Assembly: GCF_016863115.1 (NCBI RefSeq)
Contig: NZ_BOOG01000013.1
Location: 116,488 to 180,487 of the forward strand
Source of the DNA: Sphaerimonospora thailandensis
Lineage (GTDB): Bacteria; Actinomycetota; Actinomycetes; Streptosporangiales; Streptosporangiaceae
Length of the DNA: 64,000 nucleotides
Direction of reading: 5' to 3'
The notes below the pieces were generated by a model. The model did not search any database, was not told the origin of the DNA, and saw nothing but the letters and a program-made list of their open reading frames with translations. This document shows, one piece after another, positions 57,797-64,000 of the stretch. A program made the position numbers and the translations under genes. Numbering within the stretch: position 1 is the stretch's first letter; each line of letters opens with the position of its first letter.

Positions 57797-59094
57797 CGTG
57801 GAAGCAGACGGCTCTTCGGGGAGCGGCCGAAGTAGCTCTCGGGCGTCAGCGTTCACCGCAGCACGCTGAGGGTCCGCACATGGTGCGATATCTGCGGGCA
57901 GTGAACGTCAAAGACGGTGAACTCGCTCTCGATGACGTGATGTCGATGAACTTCACCCCTCAAGAGCAGCGGATTTTCTCGCTACGTCCAGGAGACGTGC
58001 TGGTCACAGAAGGCAGCGGAAGCCTGGCCTCAGTGGGTGCCTCCGCCGTCTGGCATGGCGAGATCGATGGAACGGTCTGCTTTCAGAACACGCTGCTCAG
58101 ACTTCGGCCCCGAGTGGATGTAGACGGTCGTTTCCTCGGCTGGTGGGCCCGCTCAGCTTTCGGGTCGGGAGACTTCGCCTCTATCGCATCCGGGGCGAAC
58201 ATCTACCACCTCAGTGCCGAACGGGTTCGATCGCTTCCGATCGAGCTTCCACCAATGGATGAGCAGCAGCGCATCGCTGACTTTCTTGAAGAGGAGACCA
58301 GCCGGATCAGCCGGATGGAATCACTCCGTGAGGTTCAGCGCGAAATCCTCGAAGAGCGCGCCGCAGCAGTGATCACGGAGATGCTTATCCCCGGTTCACT
58401 GAGTAAACCAAAGGGCGAGTGGCCTTGGCGGTGGCTACCTGCCTTGCCTTCTGATCAGTCCCTTGGGCGCTTGGGGTACATCTGCCGGCTGCAAACTGGT
58501 CTGACCGTTGATGGGAACCGGGAACTCTCCGGCGACGTGGTAACGCGCCCCTACCTGCGAGTGGCAAACGTTCAAGCGACGCACTTAGCGCTCGATTCAA
58601 TCACCGAGATCACAGTTCCTCGCTACATCGCAGCTCGGAGCACCTTGCGACATGGCGATGTCCTGATGACCGAGGGCGGCGACCTGGATAAGCTGGGGCG
58701 AGGAACGGTATGGCGTGACGAACTTCCGGGCTGTCTCCATCAGAACCATGTCTTCGCGCTGCGGCCTGATCGTGACAAGCTGGACGCCGACTATTTGGCA
58801 CTGCTCACCAGGTCGGTGCACGGCCGCTGCTACTTCGAGAGCACCGGGGTCAAGACCACGAATCTCGCATCTACCAACAGCAGCAAGATCCTTGGATTTC
58901 CCATACCGCTGCCCCCGGTAGAACGGCAGCGCCAGTTGGTGAGGGAAATCAACCAGAGCCTCGAACTCATCAATCAGGCGTCATCGGCCATCGACAAGCA
59001 GGTCGCGCTCCTGGCCGAGCGGCGGCAGGCGCTGATTACGGCGGCGGTGACGGGGCAGCTCGATGTGACGACCGCTCGTGGGGCCGGGGTCTGA
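57793..59094 (+). CDS. hsdS: type I restriction-modification specificity subunit HsdS
   Basis: A 433-residue S subunit with two target-recognition domains. Each ends in a conserved coiled-coil spacer (ELPPMDEQQRIADFLEEET near 155-175 and PLPPVERQRQLVREINQSLE near 375-395). The first TRD includes LRPGDVLVTEGSGSLASVGA and the second HGDVLMTEGGDLDKLGRGTV. Start ATG 57793 overlaps the hsdM stop. The GC content and codon use are visibly lower in 57800-59000 than in flanking genes, hinting at transfer. No hsdR follows. Confidence 0.92.
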   Translation: MTWKQTALRGAAEVALGRQRSPQHAEGPHMVRYLRAVNVKDGELALDDVMSMNFTPQEQRIFSLRPGDVLVTEGSGSLASVGASAVWHGEIDGTVCFQNTLLRLRPRVDVDGRFLGWWARSAFGSGDFASIASGANIYHLSAERVRSLPIELPPMDEQQRIADFLEEETSRISRMESLREVQREILEERAAAVITEMLIPGSLSKPKGEWPWRWLPALPSDQSLGRLGYICRLQTGLTVDGNRELSGDVVTRPYLRVANVQATHLALDSITEITVPRYIAARSTLRHGDVLMTEGGDLDKLGRGTVWRDELPGCLHQNHVFALRPDRDKLDADYLALLTRSVHGRCYFESTGVKTTNLASTNSSKILGFPIPLPPVERQRQLVREINQSLELINQASSAIDKQVALLAERRQALITAAVTGQLDVTTARGAGV

Positions 59095-59165
59095 GGCTGC
59101 CGCGGTGGTCTCCGCCGCCGGCCCAGGCTGGGCCGTACGACTAAGACGAGGAGGTGAGAGAAGGG

Positions 59166-59540
59166 ATGGCGGAGCAGCGGATTTCAGAGTTGCGGGTGGA
59201 GAACTTCCGCAGTCTGCGGCAGGTGGCGTTGCCGCTGGGGCCGGTCAACGTGCTCATCGGGCCGAGCGGCGCGGGCAAGACCAACGTGCTGGAGGTGTTC
59301 CGGCTCCTGCCGGATATCGTCCGCAGCGATCTGCGGACCTCCGGTGTGCTACCGAGGTGGCGGAGGTCTCCCAGATCGGCGAGTGAAAGCCGCGAGCCCG
59401 GGACCCCACCTCCGGAGGGATCTTCCCGGGCTCACTTCCAACCGCTCCGCAAAGCGGCGGCGTCGTCACTGATAGTACTCGACCCGCGCCGTCACGTCGA
59501 GACGTTTCTTCCCACGGCAGTCTCCGCCCAAGGAGCGTGA
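59166..59540 (+). pseudogene. truncated AAA-family ATPase
   Basis: ATG 59166 with GAAGGG directly upstream starts a clear SMC/RloA-like ATPase (ISELRVENFRSLRQVALPLG, then a P-loop GPSGAGKTNVLE). After about 58 residues, beyond RSDLRTSG, the homologous sequence ends and an Arg/Pro/Ser-rich junk frame continues to a stop at 59540. The Walker B and later parts are missing. The break lies just before a hairpin at 59394-59433. I read it as a remnant left by a deletion or insertion. Confidence 0.6.
59394..59433. terminator. hairpin inside the truncated ATPase scar
   Basis: GAGCCCGGGA (59394-59403) and TCCCGGGCTC (59424-59433), with an inner CCTCCGGAGG palindrome. It may terminate the hsdMS operon before the ATPase-HNH pair. 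Confidence 0.5.
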
Positions 59541-59542
59541 TC

Positions 59543-59623
59543 ATGGATCCCATGCATGATGAGAAGGTCTTCGAGGACGATAGCGAGATGGCAGTGCACG
59601 CCTCCGCGCTGGTCACCGGGTAG
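59543..59623 (+). CDS. 26-residue small frame before the Septu-like ATPase
   Basis: ATG 59543 with AAGGAGC 7 nt upstream encodes a 26-residue acidic peptide (MDPMHDEKVFEDDSEMAVHA then SALVTG) ending 9 nt before the ATPase ATG. It might be a leader peptide, a small regulatory or immunity-like peptide, or a remnant. Only the good ribosome-binding site argues for it. Confidence 0.35.
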   Translation: MDPMHDEKVFEDDSEMAVHASALVTG

Positions 59624-59632
59624 GGGGCGGTC

Positions 59633-60997
59633 ATGTACGTTAGTGAGATCGAGATCTCCGGAGTTCGCTGCTTCTCCGGACCTCGGGATGTCGATCTACG
59701 GCTCACCCGTCCTGATGGCAGCCACGCGGGCTGGACGGTCCTGGCCGGCCGGAACGGCTCCGGCAAAACGACGCTGCTGCGGGCGATCGCACTGGCCATG
59801 GCAGGGCCGACCGTCGCGCACAGCCTGGCCGACTTCGCCGACTGGGTGTCTGAGGGGGTTGACGAGGGCGTCGTTGAAGCGATGCTGACCGTGGATCCGG
59901 ACTGGGATCGGTTCACGGACGCACAACCCACCAGCGACACCCTGGATGCGCGCCTCCATTGGTTTCGCGAGCCGGTTGAAGATTCGAGTGAATATTGGCG
60001 TCAGCCCACCTTGATCGGTGAAAATGACGACGCTCCTCTGGGGCCTTGGGCGCGCAATCCCCGAGGGTGGTTCTTCGCCGGATATGGGCCTTTCCGTCGC
60101 CTGACCGGAGGCGCGTCGGAGACGCAGCGGCTCATGCTGCATGCCGGTCCTGTTTCACAGCTCGCCAGTCTGTTTCACGAGGATGCCTCGCTGGCCGAGA
60201 GCGTCAGTTGGCTGATCGACCTGCACCTGCGGCGACTGGAGACCCGGCAGGGTGCCGCGGAACTGCTGTCGTTCGCCATCAGGTTGCTCAACGACGGCCT
60301 GCTCCCCGACGGCTTCCAGATCCAGCGCGTCGACAGCGAGGGTCTGTGGGTGGAGCGGAACGGTCATGTCATCTCACTGCGTGAGATGAGCGATGGCTAC
60401 CGTACGGTCACCGCGCTCGTGCTGGACCTGGTCCGGCAGATGGATCAGGTCTATACCGACAAGAGGGGCAGCAGAATCGCCGGACGCCACGCCTACCGTC
60501 CCGAGCACGCAGAAGCGGACCGGCCGCGTGTCTACCTGCCCGGGGTCGTGCTCATCGACGAGATCGACGCGCATCTTCACGTGAGCTGGCAGAAGAAGAT
60601 CGGAGAATGGCTCAAGGAGCATTTCCCGGCCATTCAGTTCATCGTGACCTCGCACAGCCCCTACATCTGCCAGAGTGCCGACCCCGGAGGCCTGATCCGG
60701 CTCCCCGGAGTCGGTGAGGACCGTTCGCCTGAAGTGGTCGACGAGGATCTGTACCAGCGCGTTGTGTACGGCAGCGGCGACGACGCCCTCCTCACCGATC
60801 TCTTCGGCGTGGACTCGATCTACTCCGATGAGGCCGAAAAGCAACGACGGAGGCTGGTCGTGCTGGAACGCGCTGTCCTACGCGGAGAGGCCACTGCCGA
60901 GGAGGAACAGGAGTACAAGAACCTTCGTGATCTACTCACCAGCTCGCTGGTCACGCGAGTGGACGAGGTCGCCGCGAGGTTCGTCGAGCCATCATGA
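59633..60997 (+). CDS. AAA ATPase of Septu PtuA type
   Basis: A 454-residue ABC/OLD-like ATPase. Walker A LAGRNGSGKTT at 38-47, an ABC-signature-like region around residue 260 (SLREMSDGYRTVTALVLDL), Walker B VVLIDEIDAHLHVSW near 306-320 and a switch His in FIVTSHSPYICQ near 340. The gene overlaps the HNH gene (ATGA), the layout of Septu systems, where PtuA senses nucleotide/phage state and activates PtuB. Defence function is inferred from this pairing and the neighbouring methylases. Confidence 0.8.
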   Translation: MYVSEIEISGVRCFSGPRDVDLRLTRPDGSHAGWTVLAGRNGSGKTTLLRAIALAMAGPTVAHSLADFADWVSEGVDEGVVEAMLTVDPDWDRFTDAQPTSDTLDARLHWFREPVEDSSEYWRQPTLIGENDDAPLGPWARNPRGWFFAGYGPFRRLTGGASETQRLMLHAGPVSQLASLFHEDASLAESVSWLIDLHLRRLETRQGAAELLSFAIRLLNDGLLPDGFQIQRVDSEGLWVERNGHVISLREMSDGYRTVTALVLDLVRQMDQVYTDKRGSRIAGRHAYRPEHAEADRPRVYLPGVVLIDEIDAHLHVSWQKKIGEWLKEHFPAIQFIVTSHSPYICQSADPGGLIRLPGVGEDRSPEVVDEDLYQRVVYGSGDDALLTDLFGVDSIYSDEAEKQRRRLVVLERAVLRGEATAEEEQEYKNLRDLLTSSLVTRVDEVAARFVEPS

Positions 60998-61959
60998 TCC
61001 GGATTAGTCGGGGGACTCTTTCCACACACCTGAACGTCCAGCTGCGGCAGAAGACCGACAGGCTGCGGCAGTGCCGGGTCGATGACGCGCCGGCACGCGC
61101 GCGTACGATGTGGAACTCGGCCAAAGTCCTGCGAGACGAGCTGACGGTGCAGCTCGCCCTCATGGCTCTGGGGATCCGCGCCTGCATGTACTGCGGCGAC
61201 TGCCTCAGCACGGGCATCGATCATTTCGAGCCGCTCGCGCAGGCGCCGTTCCGAGCCTTCGACTGGCTCAACCACCTCCTGGCCTGCGCCCACTGCAACA
61301 GCCACCAGAAACGTGATCTCTTCCCTCGGGACGAACAGGGCAGGCCACTGCTCATCGATCCGTCCGCCGAGGATCCCGATGACCATCTGGAGCTCATGCT
61401 GGCCACTGGAACCTACGAGGCGTTGACGCTCCGAGGTGAAGCGACGATCGATGTTTTCGGCCTGAATCGCGACGATCTGGTGCGGAGCAGGCGTTATGCC
61501 GTCATCCGTACGGCATCCATGCTTCGCGACCGTTCTCGCCTCTTGCAAGAGGGCGACACGGAAAGGGCCGGCGAAGTCCTCGTCTCGCTGTTAGGCCAGC
61601 CGTTCGCTGGTGTTCTGCACGCCATGCTCCGCTATCGCGATCTCCCCAAGCGCCGCCCTCGTCCTTGGCGGCCAGCAAGTCGTCGATATGCTCGCCGATC
61701 CGACCCTCCACCTCTGACCCTCGTCAGACAAAGGATCATGACTTCGGCTCCAGTGTCTCATGAGAACGGCGGCCGCCGAGCTACGTATCCTCGTCAAGCG
61801 CGTACCGCAGGTAGAAGTGAGGTTTGGCGAGGAAGCGTCGCCAGTGGTCGACCAATTGGAGCTTGTCCCATTCAGACGGGTGGATGCCGTGGTCGCCGAG
61901 TTCGAGGATCTGGGCACCGGGGAGGCTGGCCAGGATCGGGGAATGCGTGGCGCAGATGA
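60994..61959 (+). CDS. HNH endonuclease of Septu PtuB type, probably frameshifted near its end
   Basis: The literal frame gives 321 residues. The core is a zinc HNH nuclease: CMYCGD (C64, C67), GIDHFEPL (H77), WLNHLLACAHCNSHQKRD (N93 and second Cys pair). It overlaps the ATPase start. After RYRDLPK (about 219) the frame becomes Arg/Pro-rich and runs antisense into the next gene. A +1 shift near 61650 restores AALVLGGQQVVDMLADPTLH and stops at 61717, which looks like the natural PtuB end. Confidence 0.72.
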   Translation: MIRISRGTLSTHLNVQLRQKTDRLRQCRVDDAPARARTMWNSAKVLRDELTVQLALMALGIRACMYCGDCLSTGIDHFEPLAQAPFRAFDWLNHLLACAHCNSHQKRDLFPRDEQGRPLLIDPSAEDPDDHLELMLATGTYEALTLRGEATIDVFGLNRDDLVRSRRYAVIRTASMLRDRSRLLQEGDTERAGEVLVSLLGQPFAGVLHAMLRYRDLPKRRPRPWRPASRRYARRSDPPPLTLVRQRIMTSAPVSHENGGRRATYPRQARTAGRSEVWRGSVASGRPIGACPIQTGGCRGRRVRGSGHRGGWPGSGNAWRR

Positions 61960-62512
61960 TCTGTCCGCCCTGGCGGGCAACACGGTTCATGAGGCCGACC
62001 AAGCTCAAGCATGATTGGAACGACAGGGCGGCCTCAGGCTCGTCCATGAGGTAGAGCCCTGATCCGGACACCATACGCTCCAAGACGGTGATGAACCCCT
62101 CGCCGTGAGATTGCTCGGTCAGGTCCTCCTCCCAGAACCCGTGTCGGCCTGACACGTTCTGACCAAGATTGAAGAGCGTTTCCGCGCGGAAGAAGAACGC
62201 TCGCCGCTTGGTGCGCGGGCCGTGGAGAAGACGCAGCCCTGCGGTGGTGAGTTCGGTCTCCATGATCTCGCCGAGGGGGGTGGCGGGGCCGGTGCTGGCG
62301 TACTTGGTGCCCGCCTTGCCTCCCTCGGAGTTGATGCCGCAGGCATCCGCGATCGCCTCGACGATGGTGGACTTGCCCGACCCGTTCTCTCCAACGAGGA
62401 AAGCGACGGGAGCGGTCAGGGTGAGCCCGTGTTCGGCAAGGTGGGAGACGGCCGGCAGCGTGGCGGCCCAGCCTGTCGGGGCCTGACGGGTGTGTAGCCG
62501 GGTGAGGAGCAT
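61781..62512 (-). CDS. small AAA/ABC-like ATPase
   Basis: A 243-residue ATPase. Walker A AFLVGENGSGKST near residue 37-49, a Q-loop/signature region (EQSHGEGFITVLERM), Walker B GLYLMDEPEAALSF near 150 and a switch (ICATHSPILASLPGA). It is a predicted ATPase (AAA_23-like) of unknown partner. It is the last gene of the minus-strand operon with the kinase and SPASM genes (3-nt spacing), and convergent with the HNH gene. Confidence 0.82.
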   Translation of the reverse strand: MLLTRLHTRQAPTGWAATLPAVSHLAEHGLTLTAPVAFLVGENGSGKSTIVEAIADACGINSEGGKAGTKYASTGPATPLGEIMETELTTAGLRLLHGPRTKRRAFFFRAETLFNLGQNVSGRHGFWEEDLTEQSHGEGFITVLERMVSGSGLYLMDEPEAALSFQSCLSLVGLMNRVARQGGQIICATHSPILASLPGAQILELGDHGIHPSEWDKLQLVDHWRRFLAKPHFYLRYALDEDT

Positions 62513-62515
62513 GCG

Positions 62516-63367
62516 CTATCGCCTCTCTGCGGCTCGGATCAGGCTGATGGCGTGGGCGTGCACCGGCTTGGCAAGGGTTGGATAGTCGCCGCTTCGGGTT
62601 GCGCGGTCGAGAATGTGCGCGGCGGCGGACAGCTGCGCCAGACGGCCGGTCGGGGTGTCGAGCACATCGGCGAATAGATCGTGCACCTGGGCGGCAGTGG
62701 TGGGGATCAAGAGGCTATGCAGGTAGAGGACAGCAGCGCCATACCCGGCTGGGGCGTTCCCCCAGTACTCCCAGTCGAGCACGCACAGGCGGGGGTGGGT
62801 GAGGTTGGCCCAGTGCAGATCAGTGTGTTCGGTGCGGATGGTCGGGGCTCCGGGTAGGTCGAGCGGGCGACGGTAGAACGCTTCGACTCGTCGTATCAGC
62901 GAGGAGGGGTCGTGTTCGCCTCGGTGTGTGGAATGTGTCGCGAGGGTGTCTACGGCGGCACGCAAGTCCGTCCACCAGGAGGGGGACAGGTTCGGGGGAT
63001 CGATCAGGTGAGAGGTGGTTGAGCTGGGCGGATCGGGCGTATAGGAGAGCAGCTCGGCATATATGCACACAGGCGGCTCATTCCACTCGATGCGGGCGAT
63101 CAGCGCGGGTTTGGGTACGCCGGTGATCGCTGCGGCGTCCTGATTGCCGGTCCACGCTTCGCCGTACGCCCAATCGCGGTGTTCGGCAGTTGCGCGAAGC
63201 CAGAAGTGGCCCCGGTCCGTGAGGGCGGCTGATCCGATGGTGCGGTCGTGCCAGCCGAACACCGCTTGCCCCGTTAGGGATACGCCGAGTCGTTCCGCGC
63301 CTTCGGCAAGGATGCGGTGCAGGAATCTGCGCTGTCCGGACTCGGGGTGGCGGTGCCGGCTGGTCAT
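62516..63367 (-). CDS. APH-like phosphotransferase
   Basis: A 283-residue protein of the aminoglycoside-phosphotransferase/choline-kinase fold. The Brenner motif is TEHTDLHWANLTHP and the metal Asp is in CVLDWEYWG. Start MTSRHRHPESGQRRFLHRIL at 63367. The N-terminal part carries a nucleotide-lobe-like stretch (GSAALTDRGHFWLRATAEH). It probably phosphorylates a small hydroxyl compound; in this operon it may modify the product of the SPASM enzyme. It lies 8 nt after that gene. Confidence 0.78.
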   Translation of the reverse strand: MTSRHRHPESGQRRFLHRILAEGAERLGVSLTGQAVFGWHDRTIGSAALTDRGHFWLRATAEHRDWAYGEAWTGNQDAAAITGVPKPALIARIEWNEPPVCIYAELLSYTPDPPSSTTSHLIDPPNLSPSWWTDLRAAVDTLATHSTHRGEHDPSSLIRRVEAFYRRPLDLPGAPTIRTEHTDLHWANLTHPRLCVLDWEYWGNAPAGYGAAVLYLHSLLIPTTAAQVHDLFADVLDTPTGRLAQLSAAAHILDRATRSGDYPTLAKPVHAHAISLIRAAERR

Positions 63368-63375
63368 GGTGCCCC

Positions 63376-64000
63376 TTACTTGTGGCCCGTCGGGCGGCAC
63401 TTGTTGGGGCTGCAGCTCATCACGGGGTTGCAGTTGCGATCCTTCGGCGCGCATGGCCCGCATGAGTAGTTGGGGGCGCAGTTGTTGGCCGGGCGGCAGT
63501 TGTTCGCTGGTTTGCAGGACGGGCTACAGTCCGGACTGCACGGGTCCGGTCGACATGGCCTGGCCATGCGCACCTGGAACTCCTCTTGTAGCTGGCCTGT
63601 GATCTGGGCGAATGCCTCGCCCTTGAGGATATCCGCGAGGGGCGTCTGTCGGACGTTACCGACCGGCAGCCAGCGGGAGAATACGCACGGCCAGACGTCG
63701 CCTGTGGGTGAGATGGCAATCTTCCGGTCTCCGCAGTTGCCGCAGAGTTGAGCGGTGCTGGGGCCGCTGTCCCGGACGCCGCGTCCGACTTCGCGAAGGT
63801 CGTCGTACCCGATCTCTGGGACGCCGAGACGTTCGAGTACGGCGATGCCCTGTTGCGTGCGCTGTCTGTTGAGAACTCCGATCACTCCGGCGCGGAGGGG
63901 GATTCCCAGGTCCTGGGCACGGGCGATGTTCCTTGTGGTGACCTTGAGCGTGGGTCGTCTGGTGATTGCCTCGTGTTCGTCCGGTTGGTCGGAGTAGTAG
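63376..64000 (-). CDS. radical-SAM/SPASM enzyme with C-terminal CxP tail (partial)
   Basis: The frame is open to the window edge, so the N-terminus with the CxxxCxxC radical-SAM site lies beyond. The SPASM region is clear: LCGNCGDRKIAISPTGDVWP followed by a Cys, FSRWLPVGNV and LADILKGEAFAQI. The last 60 residues contain 11 Cys, each followed by x-Pro (CRP, CSP, CSP, CKP, CRP, CAP, CGP, CAP, CNP, CSP, CRP). This may bind extra Fe-S or zinc, or be a fused substrate-like part. First gene of the operon seen here. Confidence 0.75.
   Translation of the reverse strand, partial: YYSDQPDEHEAITRRPTLKVTTRNIARAQDLGIPLRAGVIGVLNRQRTQQGIAVLERLGVPEIGYDDLREVGRGVRDSGPSTAQLCGNCGDRKIAISPTGDVWPCVFSRWLPVGNVRQTPLADILKGEAFAQITGQLQEEFQVRMARPCRPDPCSPDCSPSCKPANNCRPANNCAPNYSCGPCAPKDRNCNPVMSCSPNKCRPTGHK

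Overview
The window is GC-rich actinobacterial chromosome. GTG and TTG starts are frequent, several genes appear to be leaderless, and many genes are coupled by ATGA or GTGA overlaps. From memory of the family, the gene order matches two conserved blocks of the Mycobacterium tuberculosis chromosome: dapE/LOG/tag/DUF3117/sigE/rseA/htrA/tatB/mrp (near Rv1202-Rv1232c) and DEAD helicase/ferritin-like/DUF3107/TetR/moeZ/alkyltransferase-like (near Rv3201-Rv3213). This, together with the subtilase, Ku/LigD and low-complexity exported proteins, suggests a filamentous actinomycete, perhaps of the Streptosporangiaceae type. The taxon is an inference.

Layout. 0-16 kb is a housekeeping and envelope-stress block: lysine/peptidoglycan synthesis (dapE), two LOG-family proteins, DNA repair (tag), aminopeptidase, and the sigE-antisigma-htrA-tatB stress module with a recognisable autoregulatory sigE promoter. 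It continues with an MgtE-like sensor protein, a DUF1003 protein, the Fe-S carrier ATPase Mrp and the biotin transporter BioY. 16-33 kb carries a CoA-ester lyase, a CPBP protease, an 1181-residue repeat protein with nine Asp-box-like motifs, a Nudix hydrolase, and a metallo-beta-lactamase-fold protein that has lost metal ligands. It also has a RecB-like nuclease, a DEAD-box helicase that seems to start at CTG, regulators, and the divergent ligD-pol/ku end-joining pair.

33.3-40.5 kb is the most unusual part: eight small exported proteins, all on the minus strand. They share a signal peptide and leader layout but have diverged, low-complexity mature parts (Asn/Trp/Gly-rich, Lys/Asn-rich or Asp-rich). 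Three copies are preceded by a 78-nt AT-rich element conserved in exact length, most have a 5' leader hairpin, and two share a long 3' trailer with matching terminators. I recognise no described family; they look like structural surface proteins. This is the best candidate for an undescribed system.

41-53 kb contains moeZ, an autoregulated winged-helix regulator with AAGTACTT operators, and a duplicated two-gene cassette (membrane protein plus mycosin-like subtilase). One protease is intact and its partner has lost all four catalytic positions. An alkyltransferase-like protein, a CDP-glycerol glycerophosphotransferase-like polymerase, a PD-(D/E)XK-like protein and a NYN protein follow.

53.7-61.7 kb is a defence island: a methylase with an N-terminal HTH and a C-terminal specificity-like region, HsdM and HsdS without any HsdR, a truncated AAA ATPase, then an ATPase plus HNH pair that resembles Septu (PtuA/PtuB). 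The HNH gene appears frameshifted near its end. 61.8-64 kb (minus strand) is a compact operon of a SPASM/radical-SAM enzyme with an 11-fold CxP tail, an APH-like kinase and a small ATPase. I found no tRNA, rRNA, CRISPR array, insertion sequence or replication origin by eye.
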